Position numbers and translations under genes: made by a program. From Aquipseudomonas alcaligenes MRY13-0052 (lineage in GTDB: Bacteria; Pseudomonadota; Gammaproteobacteria; Pseudomonadales; Pseudomonadaceae), in NCBI GenBank assembly GCA_000474255.1, contig BATO01000005.1, positions 1-64,000 on the forward strand: DNA of 64,000 bases. The letters run 5' to 3'. A model generated the notes under the pieces. The model did no database searches, had not been told where the DNA came from, and worked only from the letters and a program-made list of their open reading frames with translations. Of the stretch, positions 52,415 to 60,884 are shown one piece after another. How positions within the stretch are numbered: the stretch's first letter is position 1; each line of letters starts with the position of its first letter.

Positions 52415-53259
52415 CAGTCATCCATCCTCAGTGCGTAGTAGTCAGCGAAGTCGTTGCGGGCGACATCCTGGATCACGACGTACTGCACCCCGTCCACGGT
52501 CAGGGTGTTCTCGACCGCGTTGTTGAAACCGCTGATGTAGTAGATCCCCTCCAGAGCACCCCAGATGTTCGCGGTGTTGTCGTGCATCTCAACCTGCAGC
52601 AGCTGGTAGATGCCCCCGGTATCGCGTAGCTGCGTAGTTCCGGCGATCGAGTCGTTGCTCCATGGGTGGCAGTACACGTTGCGCCACTGGTCATTGGTAC
52701 GCAGACCGAGGCGTGGCGAGTTGCCCTTGTAACCAAGGCGATGGATCGACGAGCTGTCGCTGAACCGAATGAGTGCAGCGCCTTCAAGCATCCCGCTGCA
52801 GACAACCGGGTACGGATACTGGCTCGGTCTGCCATACGGCAGGCACTTGCCCACGTAGCAGCTCTCGTACACCGGCGTACCCACCTTCATCGCCAGGGCG
52901 ATGCGTTGCGGGTTGAGGGTCAACCAGTAGTCGATACGGTTGCTGTGCGCCGGCACACCAGACAGGCGCGCCCCGGGTTGGCTATCGAAGGTGTTGCCGG
53001 CGACGTAGCCGGTGAACACACCCGCGAGCAGGTTGTAGACGTCAGCGGGCTCGGACTGGTAGGTCCTGAAGCCGACGAAGATCTCCTCCTCGTCGGTGTA
53101 TCCCGAGCCCTTGAGGATCAACTGGCGATCGGCCGAGGCGGTGTCGTAGCGCAGCACCTGCCAGCCGTTGGCCGAGCTGAAGTCCTTGATGACCTCCAGC
53201 ATTTTGTAGTGGGCGAGTACTCCGCCCGAGTTGTCGACGAAACCTATAGTGTGTGGCAT
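52414..53259 (-). CDS. Phage tail virion protein, paralogous-looking neighbour 1
   Basis: A 281-residue protein, first after the tape measure with a 1-nt start/stop overlap. It opens 'MPHTIGFVDNSGGVLAHYKML' in part, with a helix 'VIKDFSSANGWQVLRYDTAS', then beta-rich sequence ('EEEIFVGFRTYQS', 'YDYWLTLNPQRIALAM'-like) and ends 'DFADYYALRMDD'. I do not recognise a named domain. D3112/B3-type phages carry such proteins at this place, so a distal-tail or fibre function is likely. Confidence 0.65.
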   Translation of the reverse strand: MPHTIGFVDNSGGVLAHYKMLEVIKDFSSANGWQVLRYDTASADRQLILKGSGYTDEEEIFVGFRTYQSEPADVYNLLAGVFTGYVAGNTFDSQPGARLSGVPAHSNRIDYWLTLNPQRIALAMKVGTPVYESCYVGKCLPYGRPSQYPYPVVCSGMLEGAALIRFSDSSSIHRLGYKGNSPRLGLRTNDQWRNVYCHPWSNDSIAGTTQLRDTGGIYQLLQVEMHDNTANIWGALEGIYYISGFNNAVENTLTVDGVQYVVIQDVARNDFADYYALRMDD

Positions 53260-56200
53260 CAGCTGTTGATTCCCAGGATGGAGCGGAACTTGGCGGGCTC
53301 CCGGCTCATGGCGATGACCAGCGACTCGCGCCCGGCCGGGCCGGACATCACGTCGGCGATGCGCTGCGGGTCGTCGATCAGGTAGAAGTTCTGGTTGTTC
53401 TTCAGCGTGGCGGAGGTGCTGGCCGCTGGCTCGGCCAGGCGCTGGCCCGGCATGACCGGCGCCGGCATCGCCGGTGCAGGGACGCCGGCCAGGCCGCCGG
53501 TGGCATGGCGGACGCGGCGGGCGTAGTCATTCAGGGCGACCATGCCGCGTGCGTTCAAATCATGAAGAAACGGCAGCATCCCAGGCTGAGTCACGACGGC
53601 AGCGCGGGTGACGAACTCCTTGTTGGAGAGCCACGCGGAGATGCTGTCGGAGGTGCCCGTGCCTGGGCCCAGGACCTGGCCGCCGCTGGCAGCGGTCACC
53701 GAAACTACGGATGCAGCAGAAGAAAGGGCACTTCCAGCTGAGTTGGTTGCACCAGCCGTTGCAATCGCCGTTGCCATTGAGGTTGCGGCCGCAGCACCGG
53801 CAGACGTGATGCTGGCAGCCATACCAGCAGAGGCAGCAGCACCTGCAGAAGTAATGCCTGTTCCCATAGCAGTGGCGCCGGTCGCGCTGGCGGTGGAAAT
53901 GGCTGTCGCCGTAGCTGTTGCGGCCGCCGTGTCCGAAGCAGTATCAGCCCCCGAGCTGAAGAGGCTGGAAAGACCCTCCGTGGCCTGCGCCGCCAGCTTC
54001 TGGCTCGCCAGATCCGCCATGGCGCTGCCAATGCTGCTGAGGAACGAAAGCGCTGCGTCCTGCAGGTTCATGGTGCCGTCTGCAAGGCCCTTCAGTGCAC
54101 TCTGAATGCCGGACTCGAAGCCTTCCTTGAGGGCGTTGGAGAACTCGTTGGCCACCGTGCGCAGGTTGGCCAGGCGCGATTCCAGGTCCTTCAGCCGCTC
54201 GATGGCCTGCGGATCTCCCGTCACGTTGGCCAGTTCGCGCATCTTCGGCAGCAGTGCGGCGACCTGGTCGGCGGTGGCACGGTTCAGGTCCAGGATCTGC
54301 TGGCGCGCGCCAATCTCGCTGGTGAGGCCTGCCTCCTGCTGGGTGTTGATCGACTGCTCGCGGCGCGACTGCTCGGCGAAGATGCGCTCGATCGACTGTT
54401 CCAGGTCGTTGAGCTGGGCCTTGGCCTGCTCGATACCCATCAGCTTGCCAACCAGACCGGCGCCTTCGGTATTGCCGGCCGCCTGCAGGCGCTGCTGCAG
54501 GGCGCCGTACTTCTTCTCGATCTCGGCGACCGCAGCCTCGGCGTTCTGGCCGGTGGCCTTGAGGTAGTCGAGCTGCAGCTGGGCCAGGAGCTTGGTGTCC
54601 TTCTTGGCCTGCTCGTCTGCCTTTTTCTGCTTTTCGGCGGCATCGAGCATCGACCAGGCAGCCTCGGCGCGCTCCTTCAGCGCCCCGGTCAGGTTGCGTT
54701 CTTCCAGCTCGTACTCGCGGCGGGCAGCCTTGGTGCCGCCGTAGGTGGCGGCCTCCTTCTCCAGCTGCTTGACCCAGTCCTCGTTCTGCTTGGCCGCACG
54801 CGCAGCAGCTTTGTCCGTGCCGCCCGCCGGCTTGAACGGCTCGGGTGCGGTGGTTGCCGGTTCTTTTCCTTGGGTGACGACCAGGGGCGGAGCCGACTTG
54901 GAATAGAACTCCTGCAGCTGCTGTTGCCACTTGTCCAGGTTGGCTTGGGTCTCTGAAAGCGCGTTCTCGTAGCGCTGGGCCGCCTTGTCATCGCCCTTGG
55001 CGTAGGCCTCATCGAGCAGCGCCTGGAAACGGGCAAAGTTCTTGCTTTCCCGCTCGATGGAGTCCTCCAGGCGTACCGCATCGCCGCCGGCCGGACCATT
55101 GGTGCGGGCGCCGAACTCTTCGCCGATCCAGTTGCTGAAGCCCGCGACGCCACCGGCGCCCTTGGCAGCCCATTCAGCGGCCTTGCCCATGCCCTGGATC
55201 AACTGGTTGAGTCCCTGGACGACGTTCGGGTCCTTCAGCACATCGCGCAGCGACTTCACGGCGTTGGTGTAGGAGTCGATGAAGCCCGACTCACCGGCCT
55301 GGACCTTCAGCTCGGTGAAGGCGTTCTGCAGGCGGTTCAGCTCGGCGTTGAGTCCGCCGGCGGCCTGCTGTGCGGCAGGGCCATAGGCTTCCTGCAGGGC
55401 GGCGCCGAAGCGCGGCAGGAACTCGGCCGCCGGGATCATGCCCTTCTCCAGCCACTGGCTCAGCTGCTGGGTGTTGGTACCCAGGGCCTTGGCAGCCAGG
55501 CCGAATGCACCAGGTACTCGCTGGCCGAGCTGCAGCACCAGTTCCTGGGTCTGCACCTTGCCCTTGCTGACCATTTGCTCCAGGGCGAGGAGGATGCCGT
55601 TGGTCTGCTCGCGGGTCAGGTGCAGCGCGGTCGTCGCCGAGGAGACACCCTCGAACACGGTCTGCAAGGACTTGCCCAGCTCGGGCGTCTCCTTCGCGGC
55701 CGCAACCAGCTTGGCATAGGACTGGCTCGTGCTCAGCAGCTCCAGGCCGAGGCGCTCGGAGACCTCACGGACGTACTCCAGCTCCTGACGCGCCTTGGCC
55801 GCGCTACCTGTGGCGGCCTCCATGGTGTAGAGCGCCTGCTGCCATTCCAGGTTGGTGTTGACCACAGCCCGGGTTGCCGAGGTGACCCCGTAGCCACCGA
55901 CCCCGACGACCAGGAGTCCCTGCAGGCGGCGAGCTGTGGCCGCCAGGCTGGTCATGGCGGTATTCGCCCCCTTGGCCTGGGTCTCCACTCCCTGCAGCGC
56001 ATCGCGGCGAGAGCGGATCTTCTCCATGGACGCCGCGTACTGATCCGCCTGCAGGCGGCCAGCGCGCATGTGCTCGGTGAGCTGCCGCTCCTGTTCGTCG
56101 AGCTTGCTCAGGGCGCGCTCAGTGCTGTCGACCTGCCCAAGCAGTTGCTGCAGCGCGCGCGCCTGTCGCTGCTGCTCGACCGTTGCCTTGGCGGCCGCTT

Positions 56201-56687
56201 CCGCCGCCTTCTGCTCGGCAGCAACCTGCGCAAGCCGAGTGCGCTCAGCGTTGCTGTAGGCGTTCATGGCGTCAGTCTGCGCCCGCGCATTGGCCTGCCA
56301 GCTGGAGTTGCCAGCGGTGACGGCGCTGGCGAGGCGCTGCGCACTGGCAGCGACGGCGTCCTGGGCGGACTGCTGCTGCAGGCTGGCAGCCACCACGGCC
56401 TTGATGCGGGCGGCTTGCTGCTCAGCGGTCTCGCCGACCTGGGTGATTTTGCGCGATGCGTTGGAGGCCTGGTCCCCGGTCTTGTCGAGGGTCTGGCCGA
56501 GCTTGTCGACAGCGGCCTGGGCCTGGTCGACGGCGCCAGTAGTGCCGACCTTCTGCAGGTCACGGTTGGCCTGCTCAGCCTTGTCGCCGACGTTGCTGAT
56601 TGCGCTGCCCAGCGCGTCGACGGCGGCCTGGCCGTCCTTCAGGTCGGCGCGCATGCGGAGGGCGAGTTCTAGGTCTTTGGCAGCCAT
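53259..56687 (-). CDS. Phage tail tape measure protein
   Basis: A 1142-residue protein that sets tail length and passes through the tail tube. ATG at 56687 (AAKDLELALRMRADL) is the family-like start; a GTG three codons upstream is possible. The first ~250 residues are coiled coil, followed by the tape-measure N-terminal domain ('YVREVSERLGLELLSTSQSYAKL', 'NGILLALEQMVSKGKVQTQELVLQLGQRVPGAFGLAAKALG' in part, about 310-420), and further coiled coil to about 900. A roughly 120-residue stretch is almost only Ala, Thr, Ser and Gly (about 915-1035), and a short C-terminal domain follows. Confidence 0.92.
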   Translation of the reverse strand: MAAKDLELALRMRADLKDGQAAVDALGSAISNVGDKAEQANRDLQKVGTTGAVDQAQAAVDKLGQTLDKTGDQASNASRKITQVGETAEQQAARIKAVVAASLQQQSAQDAVAASAQRLASAVTAGNSSWQANARAQTDAMNAYSNAERTRLAQVAAEQKAAEAAAKATVEQQRQARALQQLLGQVDSTERALSKLDEQERQLTEHMRAGRLQADQYAASMEKIRSRRDALQGVETQAKGANTAMTSLAATARRLQGLLVVGVGGYGVTSATRAVVNTNLEWQQALYTMEAATGSAAKARQELEYVREVSERLGLELLSTSQSYAKLVAAAKETPELGKSLQTVFEGVSSATTALHLTREQTNGILLALEQMVSKGKVQTQELVLQLGQRVPGAFGLAAKALGTNTQQLSQWLEKGMIPAAEFLPRFGAALQEAYGPAAQQAAGGLNAELNRLQNAFTELKVQAGESGFIDSYTNAVKSLRDVLKDPNVVQGLNQLIQGMGKAAEWAAKGAGGVAGFSNWIGEEFGARTNGPAGGDAVRLEDSIERESKNFARFQALLDEAYAKGDDKAAQRYENALSETQANLDKWQQQLQEFYSKSAPPLVVTQGKEPATTAPEPFKPAGGTDKAAARAAKQNEDWVKQLEKEAATYGGTKAARREYELEERNLTGALKERAEAAWSMLDAAEKQKKADEQAKKDTKLLAQLQLDYLKATGQNAEAAVAEIEKKYGALQQRLQAAGNTEGAGLVGKLMGIEQAKAQLNDLEQSIERIFAEQSRREQSINTQQEAGLTSEIGARQQILDLNRATADQVAALLPKMRELANVTGDPQAIERLKDLESRLANLRTVANEFSNALKEGFESGIQSALKGLADGTMNLQDAALSFLSSIGSAMADLASQKLAAQATEGLSSLFSSGADTASDTAAATATATAISTASATGATAMGTGITSAGAAASAGMAASITSAGAAAATSMATAIATAGATNSAGSALSSAASVVSVTAASGGQVLGPGTGTSDSISAWLSNKEFVTRAAVVTQPGMLPFLHDLNARGMVALNDYARRVRHATGGLAGVPAPAMPAPVMPGQRLAEPAASTSATLKNNQNFYLIDDPQRIADVMSGPAGRESLVIAMSREPAKFRSILGINS

Positions 56688-56781
56688 GAGGATCACATTC
56701 GGTGGGATGCCCGAATGGTCGCGTGCGCGGATGGCTGGGTCTTTTGGAAGGCGCGAAAAAGCGGCCCGGGAGGCCGCTACG

Positions 56782-57087
56782 CTATTTCAGCAGTTTCTTC
56801 AGGTGGGTCTCGGCGTCCTTGCCGCCGGCGAACGCCAGGTTGGCGTCGATCATCAGCTCGGCTCGCTCGCGGCGCCGGCGCCGTTCAACCGCCTCGCACT
56901 GCAGCTGGATCTGCCGCCGGGTCATGCGGCCGATGTCGGCGATGGAGCCGTAACCGGCACTGACGAGAGTGTCTATTGCGTCTGACCAGCGGCCGTCAGC
57001 TGCCGGGCGCGCTCTTCGAGTACCTGCGCTGTCACCAGGCGTTTCTCGGCGCAGCGCTTGCAGAAAGGGCCGTTGACGATCCACCAC
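56782..57087 (-). CDS. Tail assembly chaperone, T-like extension (frameshift product)
   Basis: A frame of up to 101 codons overlapping the end of the upstream chaperone in the -1 frame. The conserved part is downstream of the upstream stop: 'DAIDTLVSAGYGSIADIGRMTRRQIQLQCEAVERRRRRERAELM', a typical T-domain helix pair. A heptamer CCCTTTC at 57063-57069 in the overlap allows a -1 slip from the upstream frame, giving a fusion of about 217 residues. Independent initiation is unlikely because no ribosome site precedes the frame. It would bind the tape measure during tail assembly. Confidence 0.78.
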   Translation of the reverse strand: MVDRQRPFLQALRRETPGDSAGTRRARPAADGRWSDAIDTLVSAGYGSIADIGRMTRRQIQLQCEAVERRRRRERAELMIDANLAFAGGKDAETHLKKLLK

Positions 57088-57434
57088 GTCCAGGTCAGCT
57101 CGTACCCGTCGTCGCCCGACAGAGTCGCCATCCAGTCCAGTTCAACCGATGCGGCCGCCGCGATCAGGTGGACCAGGACCTCGGCGTGATTGCCGAGAAA
57201 CGACGGCACCGCTTCGGGACCAGGCCACGGCGCCCCGGCCTTGGCCTGTTCTTCCAGGTCGACCAGGATCGGCTCCAGGAGCGGCAGCAGCGGCAACGAC
57301 TCGAAGAAGCCGTACTCACGCATCTCCAGATCGCGCCCCGCGAGGCTGAACTGGCGGTCGGGCGTGAGGACCTCCAGGTCAGCGCTCGGGGGCGCCTTGG
57401 CGTCGCGCTTCTTGCGAGGAACGCGCTCAGCCAT
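56973..57434 (-). CDS. Tail assembly chaperone, G-like
   Basis: A 153-residue cytoplasmic protein placed between tail tube and tape measure, the canonical place of lambda G-type chaperones. It is mostly helical, with 'DLEMREYGFFESLPLLPLLEPILVDLEEQ' and a Trp-rich segment 'ELTWTWWIVNGPFCKRCAEKR'. Near that point the slippery CCCTTTC (codons ggC CCT TTC) lies at 57063-57069, 88 nt before the stop. Most ribosomes would make this short form, a minority the G-T fusion. Confidence 0.8.
   Translation of the reverse strand: MAERVPRKKRDAKAPPSADLEVLTPDRQFSLAGRDLEMREYGFFESLPLLPLLEPILVDLEEQAKAGAPWPGPEAVPSFLGNHAEVLVHLIAAAASVELDWMATLSGDDGYELTWTWWIVNGPFCKRCAEKRLVTAQVLEERARQLTAAGQTQ
57063..57069 (-). promoter_or_regulatory. 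Programmed -1 frameshift site (CCCTTTC)
   Basis: In the G frame the bases read C CCT TTC, a perfect X XXY YYZ heptamer. After a -1 slip the T frame continues without a stop to 56782. It is the only such heptamer I found in the overlap. Confidence 0.7.
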
Positions 57435-57436
57435 GG

Positions 57437-58174
57437 TCAGGCGGCCTTCTCGATGTAGCGGCCGTAGCCACCGAGCTGCTCGTCGCCGGAGTTCAGCGGG
57501 TCATACAGCACCGATCCAGTCAGCGGCAGGTTGCCGTACTCCTCGTGGATCACACCGAGGGAGCCGACCGGGTTGAACTTGCAGCGGTACAGGTCGATCA
57601 GGACCGACTTGCCCGTCTCGGTGTCGATGCCATCCAGCATCAGCCAACGCTCCGGCGGGCGCTGAGTGAACATGGTCAGCGCCACAGCAGACTGGTGTTC
57701 GTAGGCAGCGGTCACTGCCGTGGCCTGAGCGGTCAGGAACTTCACCAGCGCCGCATTGGGCGATTCGATCTCATAGTCCGTGCCCAGCACCAGGGGCCCG
57801 CCGGTCTTCGACAGCACCAGGTCGTCGATGAAGGGATTGTCGAGACGGAACACATCGCCCACGGCGATTGGCGACGGCAAGGCCTCGCCAGAGACGGTCG
57901 CGCCCGCAATGGCGATCTGCTTGGCGTAGAGCCCGAGGACCAGGTTGGGCAGCAGCCACTCGTCCAGGGTGAGGTTGAGTGTGGCGGTCTTGCCGCGATC
58001 GAGCGAGCCGTACTGCAGCCGGTTGCCCGAGAACGACTCGGTCTTGTTGGTGGTGTCGGTGTTGAGCTGCAGCTCGCAGGTGGGGGCGTTACCGACCCAG
58101 GTCTGTTTAATCGCCTTGCCCAGGGTGTTGCGCTCGGCGAGCCAGATCTTGCCTTGAAGGGAAATCAGGGACAT
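57437..58174 (-). CDS. Major tail tube protein
   Basis: A 245-residue beta-rich protein ('GKIWLAERNTLGKAIKQTWVGNAPTCELQLNTDTTNKTESFSG' in part) followed directly, 2 bp later, by the chaperones. Strand patterns such as 'KTATLNLTLDEWL' and 'TGKSVLIDLYRCKFNPVGSLGVIHEEYGNLPLTGSVLYD' match siphovirus tail tube subunits that stack as hexamer rings. Size and position leave little doubt about its role, though sequence similarity to lambda V is weak. Confidence 0.82.
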   Translation of the reverse strand: MSLISLQGKIWLAERNTLGKAIKQTWVGNAPTCELQLNTDTTNKTESFSGNRLQYGSLDRGKTATLNLTLDEWLLPNLVLGLYAKQIAIAGATVSGEALPSPIAVGDVFRLDNPFIDDLVLSKTGGPLVLGTDYEIESPNAALVKFLTAQATAVTAAYEHQSAVALTMFTQRPPERWLMLDGIDTETGKSVLIDLYRCKFNPVGSLGVIHEEYGNLPLTGSVLYDPLNSGDEQLGGYGRYIEKAA

Positions 58175-58181
58175 GAGGGTG

Positions 58182-58385
58182 TTACTCCTTCACGGGGGCG
58201 GCGGCGGAGCTCTTGGCATCCGGCCCCGCAATGCGTTCGTGGCGGATCAGCCATTCCTTTTCGATGGCGGTGACCTCGATCGTTGCACCCACCGGGTGCT
58301 TCGTGCCGCCATGGGTGTGCTCGGCGATCAGCTTGACCTTCTCGCGCTGCACAGCAGCTGCAGCATCAGCTTGCTTGGTACTCAT
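58182..58385 (-). CDS. Small phage protein (DUF7210-like)
   Basis: A 67-residue protein with 'KVKLIAEHTHGGTKHPVGATIEVTAIEKEWLIRH', the beta-barrel-like core of small proteins commonly found next to Mu-like gp36/gp37 genes. An Ala-rich N-terminus and C-terminus flank it. The start overlaps the upstream gene's stop by 4 nt (ATGA). The function is unknown; probably a connector or tail accessory. Confidence 0.7.
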   Translation of the reverse strand: MSTKQADAAAAVQREKVKLIAEHTHGGTKHPVGATIEVTAIEKEWLIRHERIAGPDAKSSAAAPVKE

Positions 58386-58834
58386 TGGTTTCTCCCGATG
58401 GAGTGTTGGGTTGCGTAGATCTCGCCCCAGAGGAGCGTTGTGTCGTCGGAATCCAGGGTCTTGCCGGTTACGAACTGGGTGCCACGGGCCAGGGGCAGGT
58501 CGGGCGTCCAGCCGATCAGCGCACCGCGCACCTGGTCCAGGATGGAATGGAGGTCATCGGTCACATCGGCGAGCTGCCCGTAGCGGTAGCTGCGCACGGC
58601 GATGATGACGCCGAACAGCGCACCGACCTTCTGGCGGGCAGGACCGGAACTGTTGCCAGCCGGTTTGGGTTCGCCAGCCTCCTCGGCCAGCAGCACATAG
58701 GCAGCAGGAGTCGGGTAGTCCGCCAGGCGCTTGATCGCCTGGAAGTCCGCCGCCGTTCCGAGCGCCCGAAGCGATGGCACAGCGACCTTCAGCAGCTCGA
58801 TGACCTGACGGTGGTCAAACGGCGCGTTGCTCAC
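58382..58834 (-). CDS. Phage tail terminator / gp37-like protein
   Basis: A 150-residue protein with 'AAYVLLAEEAGEPKPAG', 'KVGALFGVIIAVRSYR' and 'DLHSILDQVRGALIGWTPD', the pattern of DUF1834/gp37 or tail-terminator proteins that cap the tail tube at the head side. It overlaps both neighbours by 4 nt. Its position after the gp36-like gene is the standard Mu-like order. Confidence 0.75.
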   Translation of the reverse strand: MSNAPFDHRQVIELLKVAVPSLRALGTAADFQAIKRLADYPTPAAYVLLAEEAGEPKPAGNSSGPARQKVGALFGVIIAVRSYRYGQLADVTDDLHSILDQVRGALIGWTPDLPLARGTQFVTGKTLDSDDTTLLWGEIYATQHSIGRNQ

Positions 58835-59349
58835 CGGAAGTTCCTCATCTGCTGGCGGCTGAAGACGTTCTCGTCAGCATCGAAGCGCACGTCGGCCTGG
58901 GCCGGGTTGGTCGCGATGGGATCTTCCGCGCCGAGGCTGAAGGTGCCGTTGACCACCTGCTCCAGGAATTTCTTGGCGTCCCGGTAATTGCGGGCGATCG
59001 GGTCCTTCGACTCGTCGGAGATCCGGTCCTTGTGCAACAGGTAGCGGCCGATGTCGCGCACCCAGCCGGTGACCAGGCCGGGAACGGGACTCAACGGGAG
59101 GTCGTAGCCCCGCCGGCGGAGGTAGCCGTTGACGATGCTCTCGGCCTCGTTCATGGCCTCGGTGATTCGCTCCAGGACCAAATCAGCCCCCGCCACCTGC
59201 TCGGGCGTCCAGGTGCTGCGATCGCCGCCGCGCAGGGATGCATCCATCAGCGCGAAATCGACGATGGGCAGGTGTTGGGCGGTGGCCACCTGGGCCAGCT
59301 CCCGTGCACCAGGACGCTCGGCCAGGTGGTCGAGGGTGATGTAGTCCAT
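58831..59349 (-). CDS. Head-tail connector, gp36 (DUF1320)-like
   Basis: A 172-residue protein. ATG at 59349 (MDYITLDHLAERPG) is the family start; an open frame further upstream is a shadow of the neighbouring gene. Features: 'EAMNEAESIVNGYLRRRGYDLPLSPVPGLVTGWVRDIGRYLLH' in part and 'DAKKFLEQVVNGTFSLG', typical of Mu gp36/DUF1320 adaptor proteins, which attach below the portal. The stop of the upstream gene is 2 bp away. Confidence 0.82.
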   Translation of the reverse strand: MDYITLDHLAERPGARELAQVATAQHLPIVDFALMDASLRGGDRSTWTPEQVAGADLVLERITEAMNEAESIVNGYLRRRGYDLPLSPVPGLVTGWVRDIGRYLLHKDRISDESKDPIARNYRDAKKFLEQVVNGTFSLGAEDPIATNPAQADVRFDADENVFSRQQMRNFR

Positions 59350-59351
59350 GG

Positions 59352-59960
59352 TCAGTGCTGCTCCTCGGCCGGGATCGTGCAGTACTCGACAAGCAAGTTG
59401 GGGTCGTTGCACAGCGCATCGACGTCGGCCTCGCTGAGTAGCGACAGCGCGATGCCATGGCCCTCGCGGGTGAAGCGCTGCCCGCAACGACGCCAGCCCT
59501 GCTCGGGTACCGCACGGATGAACAGCGCCTCGATCTCCTCAGGCTCGTGACGATCGGCGCCGGCCACCTGCTGCGATGCAGCGCCAGGCGCCGTATCGTC
59601 GGTGCCGGCAGTGACGCCCGGACCTTCGGGTTCCCTGGGCAGAGCATCGCCCAGGGTGGCGGTATCGAGGGCCACCTCGCCTTTGTCGGACAGCTCGGTA
59701 GAGGTGCCAGACGTCGGCGCTGCGCCATCGAGCACGGGCGGAGCCAGCACCGGGGCATCACCTGTCGGGCTGTCGCCCAGCGCTGCGGCGTTGAGCAGCT
59801 CCGGTGCTGCCGGCGGGGTCAGTGACGTGGTGCTTTCCAGCGAGGCAGCTGCGGCAGCTGCAGCACCAGGTGCACCCGCCGGCAGGGCAGCCTGCTGTTC
59901 GGCGGTCGCAGTGGGCGCCTTGGGGGAACCCTTACCTGCGGTTGCGTTTTTTCTCGGCAT
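59352..59960 (-). CDS. Phage head-region protein, HI1506-like
   Basis: A 202-residue protein. The first ~130 residues are a low-complexity Ala/Pro/Thr/Gly linker ('AAALPAGAPGAAAAAAASL'-like). The compact C-terminal domain 'EEIEALFIRAVPEQGWRRCGQRFTREG' and 'LSEADVDALCNDPNLLVEY' matches the small HI1506-type domain found after the capsid gene in Mu-like phages. The long flexible linker is unusual and may reach across the capsid surface. Function unknown. Confidence 0.7.
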   Translation of the reverse strand: MPRKNATAGKGSPKAPTATAEQQAALPAGAPGAAAAAAASLESTTSLTPPAAPELLNAAALGDSPTGDAPVLAPPVLDGAAPTSGTSTELSDKGEVALDTATLGDALPREPEGPGVTAGTDDTAPGAASQQVAGADRHEPEEIEALFIRAVPEQGWRRCGQRFTREGHGIALSLLSEADVDALCNDPNLLVEYCTIPAEEQH

Positions 59961-59976
59961 GGTCGGCTACCCCCCG

Positions 59977-60870
59977 TCAGGCCAGCCACGGGGTGACGAG
60001 AACGTCCACCGCGTCGCGGTTGATGTTGGTAGCGCCATTGGCGCTGCGTTCAGCCTTGACTACTTCCAGCGCCTGGGCGCGTTGGCTCGGCCCACAGACC
60101 AGGAGCTTCGGTCGGGCCCCCAGGAGCTTGTCCCGGTCGCCGGTCATGCTCGACATCGAAGCAAACGCGTCGTTGAAGCTGTTGCTGTCGATGTCTTCCT
60201 TGGAGGCGTAGGCCAGCTGCCAGAGGCCAAAGCCGGCATTCAGGCGCGCATCGACACCGTAGAGGTATTCCTTGCGCATGAAGACGTTCTCGTCCGTTTC
60301 GCCGTCGAGCGTCACGAAGTTGTAGTTCTTACGCTTCTGCAGGATCAGCGGCTTCATGACGCGCGTGGTGTCCAGGAGGAACCACGGCTTTCCGCTGCCG
60401 CCCTGGAAGTTGCTCTTGGAGACTTCGGCACCGGCCTTGTTGGTGACCGGGTGATCGGTATCGAAGAAGTACTGGCCGTCGTAGCAGGGCTTGGTGAAGC
60501 CGCCCTTCAGCAACGCATAGACGAGTTCAGCCGGGTGCATGGCCGCGTCCTGACCCAGCTGGCCCATCAAGGGAGTGAACAGACCGTAGCTGTCGTCCTC
60601 GATGGATTCGCGATTGACACCAACGGTGTTCTCGAAGGTGACGTTCTTGATGCTGTAGTCGGAAACGCTCAGGTTCTGGATCACGCGGTCGCCGAGCCAC
60701 TCGCGGAAGGCAGTGGAGTTCCCCAGCCAGCCGTACTGCTCGACCGAATTAGTGGAAGGCACCGTCATCACGAACTGATCGAAGTCCGGCTGCACGCCGG
60801 CGAATGCGTTCTGGAACGCGGCGCGGTAACCGATGAAGAGGTTACGCAGGTTGGTTTGGTTGATGATCAT
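59977..60870 (-). CDS. Major capsid protein, Mu gpT-like
   Basis: A 297-residue protein with the family start 'NQTNLRNLFIGYRAAFQNAF', then 'VPSTNSVEQYGWLGNSTAFREWLGDRVIQNL' (in part), 'ESIEDDSYGLFTPLMGQLG' and 'YDGQYFFDTDHPV'. All are hallmarks of Mu gpT major head subunits (HK97-like fold). It follows the protease/scaffold and decoration genes in the Mu-like order. The ATG at 60870 has AAGGAG upstream. Confidence 0.92.
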   Translation of the reverse strand: MIINQTNLRNLFIGYRAAFQNAFAGVQPDFDQFVMTVPSTNSVEQYGWLGNSTAFREWLGDRVIQNLSVSDYSIKNVTFENTVGVNRESIEDDSYGLFTPLMGQLGQDAAMHPAELVYALLKGGFTKPCYDGQYFFDTDHPVTNKAGAEVSKSNFQGGSGKPWFLLDTTRVMKPLILQKRKNYNFVTLDGETDENVFMRKEYLYGVDARLNAGFGLWQLAYASKEDIDSNSFNDAFASMSSMTGDRDKLLGARPKLLVCGPSQRAQALEVVKAERSANGATNINRDAVDVLVTPWLA

Positions 60871-60884
60871 CTGGGTTCTGCTCC

